Shown one piece after another: positions 1-13,589 of a stretch of DNA of 64,000 nt (positions are counted from its first letter, which is position 1; every line of letters begins with the position of its first letter). The notes under the pieces are model-generated. The model was given only the letters and a program-made list of their open reading frames with translations. It made no database searches and was not told the origin of the DNA. A program made the translations under genes and the position numbers. The DNA comes from Haliclona indistincta (taxonomy: Eukaryota; Porifera; Demospongiae; Haplosclerida; Chalinidae). The stretch is taken from the NCBI GenBank assembly GCA_964017065.1, contig OZ024784.1:8351152-8415151 (forward strand), read 5' to 3'.

Positions 1-318
1 TGATTAGGAGCTTGCCTGTTTATTTGTGTCACATTGGAAACTACCCTCAGACAGTCTTATTAGGTTATCTTATTCCTGTGATTTTATAAATAATCATGTT
101 CAGTTATAGCAATATTTCACTAGTTTGGTGCATGCCTGAATTGTTGTGACTGGACTGTTATCAAGTCACTTTGTGACTGAGTCACACAACTTGCATATTC
201 AGGTAATCTGAGCCAATACACCGAATCATGTATTAGAGATCATTTTCAGTGCTGTGTTGTTTCAAAACTCTAGGGATTAGTGATTCTGTATACAAAACCA
301 TTCATTGTTATCACCACA
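1..318. other. Intron or upstream sequence of the TONSL gene
   Basis: No coding exon is recognisable. The stretch ends in a good splice acceptor (ccacag) right before the first TONSL exon in the window, so it is most simply the intron preceding it. The N-terminal exons expected for this family lie off the left edge. Confidence 0.55.
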
Positions 319-2587
319 GGAGCAGCCTAACACAGCACTGCTTTCAGACAACTTTGTTGATGAATGTACCTTCTCTCAACCTCAACATCCTGTGGTCGAT
401 GACTGGTTGGTAGATGATATGGTTGCTCCACCAACTAAGAAGAGAAGACAAGCTGTTTCAGACGGTGTAGTTCCGGCTAGACGAGTTTCATCTACTCAAC
501 CGTCAGCATCTTGTCGATCATCTTTAGAAGGCAATGTAAGGAGACGACCAAGCAATGCTACTAGTGCTAGCCAGCATAGATCGACTAGTAGACCTAACAC
601 AATCGTCTTAGCTGAGGATTTGTCTGGAGGTGAAGAAATGGACATCTACAACAATGAATTTATGTATGCTACTGAGAATCACTCGACTTTACCAGAGGAC
701 ACTGCTGTTCCTCTTCTTCCCACCTTTCAGCAAACTTATACTCAGCCTGGAAACTCTATTAGGATTCAAGTTCTTATTGAGGAAGATCGTTATTTGATAC
801 CATGTCCAAGACTACTGGATAATGGACACAGCACTACTGTTGAATGGTTGTCTAACAAAGTAACTGATCGATATTATAATCAGTATGGCCGTCGTCCAAT
901 CCTATACCTGACTACCAATGAAGGTGCTTTACTGTACTCTCCTGACTCCTTGTTTGATGTAGTGAAGGAAGGAGAGACTGTGACTGCTGTGGTGGACAGG
1001 TGGGAGAACCCTCCACTGGGTGACTATTATGAGTCTGTCTGCTCCAGAATGAATTGTGGTAAGTGATACTGAATGTACATTTCATTGATGTTTAGATTAT
1101 ATCCTACAGTGTGTTACAAGCCAGTCCTTGATCTGTTCAAGACCAATGCTAATCCTTCCACGCTCGACCTGTCAAACACTGGCCTACAACCCAAACACTG
1201 TCCGGCTATATTCCAGTCTCTTGTGTCTCAAACCAGCAACCTCACAACTCTCTTGCTCTCTGGTAACCGGCTTCTGGACCCGGCAATGGAGCAATTGGCT
1301 AATACCATCTCTCATCTTTCTTCTCTTATCACTCTTGATCTCTCCTGTACTGGGATCACTGCGCAAGGATTGGCCACTCTGTCCACAACACGATCAGATT
1401 CCAGCACCTTGCAAAAACTTGTCCTGAGTCATAACTTCTTTGGAGATGTTTGTGGTTCCTCTTTTGCATCTATTCTTACTAGATTCTCAAGCATTGTATA
1501 CCTGTATCTTGATGGGTGTGGCTTGACTACATACTTGCTCCAGCCTCATACAGGTTTCTTGGATGCCCTAAAAGGTTAGATGACACTGTTACTACAGACC
1601 TCATGATGAACTCATAATGTATATAACCTGTCCTGTGCATTATCTCTTTGTCTATTATCTATGATAGGACACACATATTGTTATTATTTATGATTGTAGT
1701 AAGATACTTCTTGATCTCAGATTATTTGTAATTTAACAATGTTAGTGTGATATGTAGTGAATTACATTCTTGCTTGTAATGTCTATCAGGACTGACAGGG
1801 CTTCAGGAGTTGTCACTGTCTTGTAATCCCATTGATTATGAAGGATGTCAGTTAATTCTGACAGCAACAGCTGGCTCTAGACTGTGTCTACTCGATCTTT
1901 CCTCAACCATAATCTCATCTACAGCAGCATCTTGCCTGACACAGGTATTAACAAATAATTATGAATTAATTTATTATTGATTTATTATTGAAGGTATCAT
2001 CTTGATGTGAGTATTTACTATCCAGCAATATGATCTATAATTCTCTCTGATCCTACAGTTTGGAAGGTCTCTCTCTTGGCTTTCAAATCTCAACTTGTCT
2101 TGCTGTAATCTAGAAGACAATGATCTCTCACAATTTGCCTCCTGCTCCCTTCATTTGCTAACAAAATTAAAAGAGCTCCTACTAGCTTCAAACAGACTCA
2201 GTTATATTGGTATTCAGTCCCTTGCCAGGTTTGGTCTATTGCACCATTAGGGTTTAATTTGATTCTGTATGTTTTTGTTGTAGATGCCTGCAAGATTGCA
2301 TCAGCTTGCAAGTTCTTGATGTTACTGGTAATACTGGTGTTGGTAACGATGGCTTTGCAGCAATACTACATTGCTGTGTTCCACCATCATCAATGAAGAA
2401 GCTGAGAATGGCGGGTTGTGGACTATCGTCTCCACTGCCCAGTGTATTCTGGAGTAATTCCAGGAATCTAGAACATTTGGACCTGTCAGATAACAATTTT
2501 AGAGTCGAGGAAAGAAACAAGATTGATAATTGGTGGTCTGGGGTAGCTATTGTTCATGGCAGGTTGCTATTACTGAATGAGAAATAA
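319..2587 (+). CDS. TONSL: Tonsoku-like protein, C-terminal part (partial gene)
   Basis: Family role (known): TONSL with MMS22L binds new histone H3-H4 and supports homologous recombination at stalled forks. Exons read at 319-1061, 1110-1574, 1790-1944, 2059-2228 and 2284-2587 (stop). Exon 1 carries an acidic/basic linker with KKRRQ, a possible nuclear localisation signal, followed by a ubiquitin-like fold (around IRIQVLIEEDRYLIPCP, ending AVVDRWENPPL). The remaining exons encode leucine-rich repeats of ribonuclease-inhibitor type (STLDLSNTGL, LTTLLLSGNRL, LITLDLSCTGI, LEHLDLSDNN). The order linker, UBL, LRR is the known TONSL C-terminal order. The TPR and ankyrin parts would lie left of the window. 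All junctions I checked keep frame with GT..AG borders, so the visible part looks intact. Confidence 0.85.
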
Positions 2588-2792
2588 TTATTTTTTTTCT
2601 ATTTCCGGTATTGATTATTGAGCATGGGCGGGGTGTCATAAAATACCACCCTTGTCGATCGATCAGAGACGCCCCTTGCCATTTAGGAACTTGCCGTTCC
2701 AGCATAGCTTCCAGCTTAGCTTAGGACATTGCTGCTTCCAATACTGACCGATCTCGCTGTTCAATTGCGAGAGGAGGCAACTGAAATCATCA

Positions 2793-5700
2793 TGGCATCA
2801 CACGAAGAGCTGGTTGCTGAACTTCCGAAACTAGAAAGGTTGAGCAACGCAGCGCGACTCAAGCTAGCCAAGAAACGTCGCCAAAAACAACTCAAGAAAT
2901 TTCAAGATTACACGAGAGTGACGAGGCAAGTGTCGCGCAGTGAGCGATCGGCTACTAGTGTGAACTTTGATCAGGACTGTTTGCTGCAAGATGCCGTAAC
3001 TAGAAATGATTCCAGTGAAGGTGAGCGGAAATAGGATCGAGGAATGCATTGCATTTTCACCTTTGTTTGCAGCTGAAAAAGTTCTCAGAACTGGCTCAAA
3101 CCCCAACGACAGTAACGCAGACGGTCTAACACCTCTACACAGGGTGTGTTGCATAGTGTAGTCTCGCATGAATAATTAAACGTTTTCGTGTATTTGCACT
3201 AGCATCATTTGCTTGTATTCTTGTCTTCAGTGTTGTATAGACAACTCGTACGAAATGGCACGAATTCTGATACTCAACGGAGCAGACCTGAACACTCGAG
3301 ATATAGAGGGCTGGACTCCATTGCATGCTGCTGCTGCCTGTGGTAACCTGCAGATCATCAACCTCATGGTGGACTCTGGAGCAGACCTTGTGGCACTCAA
3401 TCATGATGACAAGATGCCAGTTGATGTCGGCTGTGATGCTGATATACAGTACATTCTCCAGCAGAAGATGCTTGAAGCAGGTATGTTCTACTGCCAAACT
3501 AGGCTTGAAAATTGATCAATAGATTTTAGTTGTTGCCTGATTGCTACATAGTAAATTCCAGTCAAAATACTTTTAGTGATAAAATCTGCTCTGTCATCAA
3601 TTGAAGCTATTATCTAGATAGCAAACTGGGCTGTGCAATTATCAAGTCTGTTATCACAACTGTAATAATTGTAAACAGCTGTCAGTGTGGCGATTATTTT
3701 TGTCTACATAACTGTAGTGTGGGGTAGGCACAGAAAACAAAGCATTGATCTCCTAGGCAGTGCAAACAATTTATGTTATCTACTATATATTTCCATTACC
3801 ACATACCGCTCACTGCAGGTTACACTGATGACACATGTCAATACATCAGATCATCAGTTCCTAAAACCATGTTAGCTGATTTAAAAGACAGCATCAAGGG
3901 TGGTCGTTCGCTCAATATTCAAGACAAGTATGGTGCCACAGCGGTTAGTGTTATAAGCACATTGTCTAGTACACCTGCATTATGCTATTCTGTCTAATAG
4001 TGTCTACAATAATGTTTATTTTATAGTTGCATGTGGCAGCTGCTAATGGCTATTCTGAGGTACTGGATTTTTTGTTATCACAAGAAGTCAATGTGAACAT
4101 ACAAGACAATGAGGGATGGACGCCATTTCATGCAGCAGTTTGCTGGGGACAGGTTTGTTGTACTTGCATGCGCTATGTTTATGAAAGTCATTTTCAACCT
4201 GAAACACATGCAAGGGTGATGGTTTTGTAGAGTGCTAGTTTGAAGAATGTGTCACTGAAAATGAAACCTTAGAAGTCATAATAATTGACAGAGCAACCTA
4301 GTCATTTTGCTTAAATTTATTTGCAGAAAGAAGTGATGCAGCAACTCTCTGAGAAGGGAGCTGATATGGAGATTGAGAATATTCATGGAGAGACACCATA
4401 TGGTGAGTGTGCCAGTAACAATGTTGCTCACTGTTATCAATGTTTCTATGATCCTGAAAATGTTTCTGTGAACAGACAGTGAGAAAAAATGTTTTTGGCT
4501 ACAATTATAGATGGTAATTTCATAAGGTTAAATTTTCGTTCTACTAGAACGAAATTTTTGTGTGTACGAAAATTTAGTCTAGCACGTTGTGATAGAATAG
4601 CACACGGTTTGCGAGAACGTACAATGGGAATGCTACTTCAAGCCAGTAGTAGTACGTGATCAGGCTCCAATCCAGAATCAAGAGGAAGTTTTATCTCAAG
4701 AAAAGGCATCTTGTTTACGAAATCTTAACTCACAAAATTCCACCTCACGTGTGTAAAACAAAATTTAATCTCACGAAATATACCAGCTATACAATACAAA
4801 GTTGCCTAGCCTTTGCCATTTGAAGCATAGTTCATATTACCACATTTTTGCAGCTATCACTGATGAAGCAGAAATTCGTCAGCTAATTCTTGAGCTTAAG
4901 AATCAACAAAACTCAAGGAGAATGCCTATACTGGCAACCAAGGTGGAGACTGATGACGGAGCATTGTCTGACAGAGCATCTACTCCTGATCATGAGGGCA
5001 CACCAAATATGGGCAGGAGTCGTACCAGTAGCAGGAGGTATATGACTATTGTACTCTTCAATTATTACCTTTCCATTACTATTTCAGTTTGCAAGCAAGA
5101 CGCTCTAGCACACTAAAGAAAGATATGGTAAAGAGATACTCAGCTAAATCAGAACGACTTATTCGACAAGAAACTATGGATCAAGAGGTACATTTAATGA
5201 GTACTTAATAATTATGCCCTGTTGCCTATAGCTATCAATGCTGTTAGGCACTAACATGCAACCAAAATACTTATGTGTCTGTTAATATCATGCCAAGCTC
5301 CAATATGCAAAGTATTGAAAATGGTTTTCTCTTCATTATCTAGCAGATAATGAAATTCCATGAATATCACAACAATATTATTAGCTATGTTCAGATTAAC
5401 AGTTATAGTACACATTTGTTACATATAGTTAATGTTATAAAACTCAGAATTCATTCTATATATTGATTTTATATGTTTGTTGTTCAGGACATAGAGAGGA
5501 CTATTGGTGGAGAAGTCATAGTGGACAACATAGACAATATGGATCCACTATCCCCCTCAAGTATCAATGTTGAAAATGAGTCAGCATTTACAACTCCTTT
5601 GGAGGACTCGATGGCTAAGAGTGAATCATTGTCATCTTCAAGCAAGGCAGACATGGCCGAGAAAGGAAAGGATGATGCTGCTAGAATGCAACGTAGACAG

Positions 5701-5843
5701 TTGAAGAGCGTCCTAAAGAAAAAAGGTCCTACACCTGTAGTAACTGTTAGTCAACAACTGGACAATGATTATGAAGAAGAATTTGAAATTAGCAATGGAA
5801 GAAAAAAGAGACAGAATACTCAAGAGTGCTGCACAATATCCTA
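2793..5843 (+). CDS. PPP1R16: Protein phosphatase 1 regulatory subunit 16 (MYPT3/TIMAP-like)
   Basis: Targets PP1 catalytic subunit to membranes (family knowledge). The start MASHEELVAELPKLERLS matches the MYPT3/TIMAP N-terminus and is followed by a basic KKRRQKQLKKF stretch. TSVNF is in the place of the RVxF PP1-docking motif. Exons about 2793-3020, 3073-3141, 3232-3480, 3820-3942, 4027-4152, 4326-4400, 4854-5036, 5086-5188 and 5488-5843 encode ankyrin repeats (GWTPLHAAAACGNLQIINL, LHVAAANGYSEVLDFLL, GWTPFHAAVCWGQ) and then a Ser-rich linker. The protein ends in CTIS, a CAAX-type prenylation box, as expected for MYPT3/TIMAP. A frame opening upstream at a TTG is not the start; the ATG at 2793 fits the family. 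Overall the gene looks intact. Confidence 0.87.
4513..4784. repeat. Probable MITE in a PPP1R16 intron
   Basis: About 28-bp imperfect terminal inverted repeats: ggtaatttcataaggttaaa at the left, and the reverse complement of the right end reads ggtatatttcgtgagattaa. The interior has no coding sequence but contains further short hairpins (ttttcgtt..aacgaaa). It lies between exons, so the protein is unaffected. No clear target duplication was identified. Confidence 0.45.
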
Positions 5844-6748
5844 ATACCTACTTTGACTTGCTTATTATAATTTTAAAAATAATTATCATAAGTACCAACC
5901 CTGATATCGTATTTTTGTTGTTTTGTATTTATATTAGCACAATAATTGAAACACAGCACATTTATTTGCTCTTGTGTCATGTTCAGACCTTGTTGCTACA
6001 CAATGATATCTCATTGCGTATGATATGTCACACTCTCAGAAAAGCCAATTAAATTTGTTTTGGGAAATTGATGATGAACGCACAAATGTTCTTCTGCAGG
6101 ACTCTGATCTGGATCATGAATGCAAGTGCTTAAATCGTTGCAGCTGTGTATGAAGACAATTCATGCATGCAATATGAATTACAAGAAACTAGTCTTAGTC
6201 GGTAAATAGAAGAACGACCATAGAATGATTATGAGTCCAACTATGGAGCCTGAGAGCGTTTACATTTTTGCACAACCGGTATAAAGTATAGCACTAACAT
6301 GTATATCTAATGCATGGTATTCCTCCAGAATGATGTACTATAATCTAATGCACCTTTTCCTTCCTCCCGCTATTCGGGTGAAAATCTTGCAAGCAACAGG
6401 TCCATGGTCCACTATCAGTTAACTCATCTATAGAAGCAGATGTCCTCACAATGCAGAGGCAAAAGCACATCATATCAAAATCAATATGACCCTAGCTACC
6501 AAGATAGGTTGTTGACTTTATACCTCAACATTACATGCACATGTATGTTGAAATCAGTGATAAAGACACCCTAGTAACTGTAGTCATTCCTACCTGTTTG
6601 TTCGCAAAAAAAAACCAGTTCCACTGGGACTCAAAGAGAAAGAAGGTTTATTGTTTAAAAACGTGACAAATTCGTTTATCCAGTTCAATGTGATTTTTAT
6701 GCAAGCTTTATTGTGTGTTGCAATACATGTGAATGATAGAACAAAATC
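5844..6748. other. Intergenic spacer between convergent PPP1R16 and TMEM70
   Basis: About 900 bp, AT-rich, without a recognisable gene. At 6100-6153 a possible alternative last exon of PPP1R16 follows a tctgcag acceptor and ends in Cys-rich CKCLNRCSCV plus stop; it is only a possibility. The rest presumably holds the 3' UTRs of both genes. Confidence 0.4.
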
Positions 6749-7426
6749 TTATTCAGTTTTATTTTCAAATACAGCATAAGACCCTACTAATTGTGACAAC
6801 AATTCTTTGTCCTTAAACACCTCTGTGTGCAAGAAATATCCAATCCCATTGGCTTGAAAGGTGCTAAAAGAGGTCACACTATTAGGAGGACCACTATCAG
6901 AGATATGAAACTGTGCCACACGTTTCCTTAAGAACATTGAGTATCTTTCAACAGCAAACATTCCAGTAGACTTGTTGAAGTGTAACTTGGTGACGTATGT
7001 CCTGATGAACCAGTGAAGTATAAGAGTGGTAGATATACCCAGTAAAGTAACAAAGGAGGTTAGCACTACACGGCCTATTAGTGTCATGGAAGGATTGCCA
7101 TAAAATATTAGGATGGGAGAACCGACAGATGCTATAAGTGCTGTTGTGAGCGAGAAGGCTTTCACTGCCTTTACAGCACCAGCGAGAGGTGCAGTATAAA
7201 CGAGTACGCTCCCCGAGTCATCACTTGCAGCTTGAGTAGAGTATGACTGAACTACTCGAGAAGAAGCCCACGTGTTTTGACCAGTGAATGTGAATGAAAT
7301 GGCAGCTCGTCTTTGTGGTGTCACAGAAGATATAAGTTTACAGGAGCGATTTCTCAACAATTGGTTGAGCACCATAGAACAAGAACCGAATCGAACGGGA
7401 ACGATGCGACGTATCGAGGCGGCCAT
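6749..7426 (-). CDS. TMEM70: TMEM70-like mitochondrial inner-membrane protein
   Basis: Family role (known): assembly of ATP synthase and complex I. Single exon of 225 residues starting MAASIRRIVPVRFGS at the ATG complementary to 7424-7426. The N-terminus is rich in Arg/Ser and lacks acids, a plausible matrix-targeting sequence. The core LVYTAPLAGAVKAVKAFSL is the family signature. Two hydrophobic segments follow (about LTTALIASVGSPILIFY and VVLTSFVTLLGISTTLILHW), the expected membrane hairpin, with a C-terminal soluble part (VAQFHISDSG..FSTFQANG). A longer frame reaches another ATG 39 bp upstream, but the internal start gives the better targeting peptide. It is head-to-head with MGM101, with 47 bp between the start codons. 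Confidence 0.78.
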   Translation of the reverse strand: MAASIRRIVPVRFGSCSMVLNQLLRNRSCKLISSVTPQRRAAISFTFTGQNTWASSRVVQSYSTQAASDDSGSVLVYTAPLAGAVKAVKAFSLTTALIASVGSPILIFYGNPSMTLIGRVVLTSFVTLLGISTTLILHWFIRTYVTKLHFNKSTGMFAVERYSMFLRKRVAQFHISDSGPPNSVTSFSTFQANGIGYFLHTEVFKDKELLSQLVGSYAVFENKTE

Positions 7427-7473
7427 GCTGCAGACACACATCCAATATTTTAAGTGCATGCGCACTATCTAGA
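7427..7473. promoter_or_regulatory. Shared bidirectional promoter/5' region of TMEM70 and MGM101
   Basis: Only 47 bp separate the two start codons, which point away from each other, and both products are mitochondrial. Any core promoter must therefore lie within this interval or inside the 5' exons. No TATA-like element is evident. Confidence 0.5.
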
Positions 7474-9744
7474 ATGTCAACAATGGCGCTGCGATACATT
7501 GCACGTGGGTGCACAGCGAGCAGACTTCTGTTTCGTTCTGCGCCTGCTATTGGAGGAATTAGACGTCTATCAAGCAGTGAAGAAAACAAGAAAATTTTAA
7601 CAAATGACGTGCCTGCTGCTCGAGCAGCAAACGAGCAGTAAGTGGTTTGACCTTGTCCATGATGATGCTGGTCTACCTGACATCACAGATCTTTGTCTAG
7701 TGATCGATTCCATGGCATATCAGAATCAGCGTTCCCTCCCAAAGTTACTGATGTGTTACGTGGTGTGATTGATCCAAATGACATTGAAATCAAACCAGAC
7801 GGTGAGTCTATGCAGATCTATGTCTACAAGAATTAGGTAAAAAGATTTCTAACGAAATCAAAAGGATGTAAGAATGGTTGATCAGCAATGAAGAAATATT
7901 CCACTGGCCCACAATGTAAACCAACAAGGAGGTAACACGGAATTATAACACGATTGACTGGCTAATAGACCATGCATCCTACATCAGTGGCTGGCTGGCT
8001 GCTGTACAGGCTTGTTGGCTGTTTACTATTAGCGGCCTGCATGAAGTCATCTGATATTGGGATGCAGTCACTGATATTGGGATGCATGGTCTATTAGCCA
8101 GTCAATCGTGTTATAATTCCGTGTTACCTCCTTGTTGGTTTACATTGTGGGCCAGTGGAATATTTTTTCATTGCTAATCAACCTTTTGATTTCATTAGAA
8201 ATCTTTTTAATTTTCTTGTTCGTGTTCTTTTTTCCTAAATAATATTTTCAGTGAATTTTCATATTTGGTGCAGTTCAAGATACACATGCTGAGCCTTTGT
8301 GTTTTCACATTTGAACGCTAATACATTGTATTGTAGCCGTTTCCGTACATAGGGACACGCTACCGTGCCTCCCTAGTGGTCTATGCTTACATGAACACAT
8401 CTACATTGCACCCTTACTGTAGTGTGTGTAGCCCTCCATCCTCACACACAATATTGTCACTTGGTTATAGTAGGATACACCTTCAGTTTTCACTGTGTAC
8501 TACAAACTAGGTTTTTAGTAAATTGTGAATATGTGAATATTCTCCGTTGTACTGATTTTATTTTTCAGGTGCAATCTATCTTCCAGAAATAAAGTACCGA
8601 CGTATTCTAAACAGTGCATTTGGACCAGGTGGGTGGGCTCTGATGCCATCAGGAGAAACTCAACATTTTAAAGTGAGTAGAACATAATATTATTTTAAGA
8701 AAAAAAAACACGAACATGCTGAATGCTAGTATGTTCTTGTGCAGCAGATGCACGAGAGCATGTGCAGGCAACGGATGCGAGTAGCTAAAATACAACTCTT
8801 GTTGAGCAAGATATTGTGCATGTAAGCAGTAATTGAGTCAAGATGCTTTACAAACTATGAACCTGTGAAGTTTGAACTGTACATGTGCTATTTACACTGT
8901 ACTCGTAATGGTTATCAAGGTCAAAATAACAATAACTGTCTTTTTTGTCGTTGAATTTGAGGGGGAAAAAACTCGCACAAACTTCAGCAATTAATCATAA
9001 GTACGTGTTCTGCATGCCTTATGCTCAGTTACGCCTTCATTGGGAAGTTGATCTCAAGAAACCACAGTAATTTGCAGTAGTTTATATTTTGCTATTACAG
9101 GACGACAATGATGAAAGTGCTCAAGTTGTTATCAGAGATTATACTCTTTATTGTCTCGGTCGATACACATCACAAGCTACAGGAGAATATGGTTTCTACA
9201 ACAAAGGAATTTTCCAGTATGGCAGAGCTTGTGAAAGTGCCAAGTCTAATGCTCTTGTACGATGTTGCAAGGACCTGGGCATAGCCAGTGAGCTTTGGGA
9301 CCCTAAGGTAATGAATGAATGTAACCGTTGGTCGGTAAATGTTGTTGCGTGAAATGGTACACGCCATCTCAATGATAGCAGGAATTTAATTCTGCGTTTT
9401 TAGCACGAAAAGTGCAAAATTAAATTCTTGCAAATATACGGTACCTAATAGTAGGATGTGGTAAATTTGAAACAAAATATTTGTCTTCTGCGTCAATAGA
9501 TCATAATCATAATTAAGGGACTTTGAGTGTTACTCGCAGATGCATTTGTTGATTACTTGTTAGTTTTGTCTGTATTCAAGTCACAGTCGCTATGGTTTAA
9601 TATCTACAGTATGCATCAGAGTGGAAGGAAAAGTATGCTATGGAAGTATGGTGTCAGAATCACAAGACTAAAGAGAAAAAGAAACTGTGGAAAAGAAAAG
9701 ACAGACCTGCGCCATTTGTATATCCTTGGATGGTAATAGATTAA
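7474..9744 (+). CDS. MGM101: Mgm101-type mitochondrial recombination/genome-maintenance protein
   Basis: In yeast, Mgm101 is a Rad52-related single-strand annealing protein of mitochondrial nucleoids needed to keep mtDNA. Exons 7474-7637, 7689-7801, 8570-8672, 9101-9308 and 9609-9744 splice in frame. Exon 1 gives a typical mitochondrial presequence ([19 protein letters not shown], ending RRLSS). The core reads [13 protein letters not shown], then [20 protein letters not shown], then [20 protein letters not shown] followed by ELWDP, in the order of the fungal protein. The C-terminus has the KKKLWKRK basic segment and aromatic end FVYPWM. Both the presequence and introns argue for a resident nuclear gene and not contamination. 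Intron 2 carries a MITE. The gene appears intact. Confidence 0.87.
7826..8226. mobile_element. Foldback MITE in MGM101 intron 2
   Basis: Two arms of about 130-150 bp are near-perfect inverted repeats: left about 7826-7980, right about 8079-8226. Shared blocks include ctaatagaccatgcatcc/ggatgcatggtctattag and ccactggcccacaatgtaaa with its complement. The left arm has a 10-bp insertion near agaatggttg. The short loop holds a direct repeat ctgatattgggatgca. There is no coding capacity. Arms this alike imply a recent insertion; the outermost limits and target duplication are not certain. Confidence 0.75.
9382..9427. repeat. Short imperfect palindrome in MGM101 intron 4
   Basis: gaatttaatt and aattaaattc flank a loop containing gcacgaaaagtgc, which is itself a hairpin. 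It could be a MITE remnant or just a stable intronic stem-loop. Confidence 0.35.
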
Positions 9745-9941
9745 CATATTATACTTTGAAGTATTATCATTGAATCAAACACATGATGTATTCATCTACT
9801 TTTGATTATTCTATCAATTTCATTATCCGCCAGCATTATCATTATTATTTTTGTAGCATCATGATAAAATTATTTTATGTCAAAACACCACGTGTAGTCT
9901 CGCTCAGACTCGCCTCGATCAGCCCCGCCCCTGCCATCGCG

Positions 9942-12462
<2,521 letters not shown>

Positions 12463-12680
12463 TGATTAACAAAATTTTACTACCGTTAACCCGATAATAA
12501 TAATAGTAAAAAGTTCGATTTTTCCACTTGCCTCATGAACGCACGTGGACGTCTGATCATAACTTTGAAGTCAGCTTCAAGTCTGTTCCAAGGACAGAGG
12601 AGGCCCTCTAGCTATAGATTCAGTAAGACTATCGTGTCTGGTTATATAAGAAAAAGACAATGTGTGTAGCAGTAGCTAAA

Positions 12681-13237
12681 ATGGCTACTTCAGCTGAATC
12701 AGGATCGTCATGTTTGGTGACTTTTGTCACTTGCTCCAACATAGATGAAGCAAAAAAACTAAGCAGGTATGATACGTCGGCATCACCTCTTCAGCAACAA
12801 ATGCATCGACTACAGAGACATCGTCAAATCAAAGCTCGCAGCATGTGTAAACATTATTCCTCAAATAACATCTGTGTAAGTACACCGGGTCCTGTCGCAG
12901 ATAACCGTGTGAACCACTTCTAGGTATGAGTGGGAGAGTAAGATAGAGGAGGATACTGAGTCTATGATGGTATATGAACCAACCATTACTCATCTTCACT
13001 GCTAGCAATCTCTGACACAGGTTATCAAAACCATGAAAGACAAGTTGCCTGATCTGATAGCTCACATACAGAAGGAACACTCGTATGACGTCCCTGAAGT
13101 GATCGCTGTTAAGGCTAGTTTACAACAAAAATTATTTAAAAATATATTTCTTCCATCATGATGGATAGGTGGAAGGAGGATCTGTGCCTTACTTGAAGTG
13201 GGTAGAAAATACATGTAATCCTAAAAAAGAAAATTAA
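12681..13237 (+). CDS. CUTA: CutA-like divalent-cation tolerance protein
   Basis: Small trimeric CutA fold, PII-like; in animals linked to membrane anchoring of acetylcholinesterase and to copper tolerance, role not firmly settled. Five exons read as 12681-12766, 12816-12875, 12924-12969, 13021-13107 and 13169-13237. The joined protein runs LVTFVTCSNIDEAKKLSR, DIVKSKLAACVNIIPQITSV, YEWESKIEEDTESMM, VIKTMKDKLPDLIAHI, HSYDVPEVIAV, GGSVPYLKWV, matching CutA from end to end. The first intron is only 49 bp. An in-frame ATG at 12660 would add seven residues. No obvious secretion signal is seen. The gene appears intact. Confidence 0.9.
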
Positions 13238-13589
13238 CTATCAAATTCAATTCATAAAAATTCATGTAAAGTTGAAACATCTTTTAAAGTCCTACAACTC
13301 TGTTTAGCATAAGTTTCACTCCTGCCATTTGAGGTCCCAGTTTGCTAGCTGCAAATCAAGAAAGAATATTTGCAGGCGGCTAGGTGCGTACGTACACAGA
13401 CTCACAATACACTGCATGACAACAACAATGTGGTATTGTGTGTATGGTTTATCATAAGCCAAGAGTTAGTGTATAGCTAACACTGACATAGCTACAAACC
13501 AATTATGGTGTAGTCCACAAGCGAAGCAGGTCAGTTGTGTACCATACCAACTGCCAGCATTAGAGTGGACATGTATTAACATTGGTGGA
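13238..13589. other. Intergenic region between convergent CutA and the esterase gene
   Basis: About 350 bp without recognisable coding sequence. It should contain both 3' ends. The last small exon of the esterase could be hidden here, but none was convincingly identified. Confidence 0.4.
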
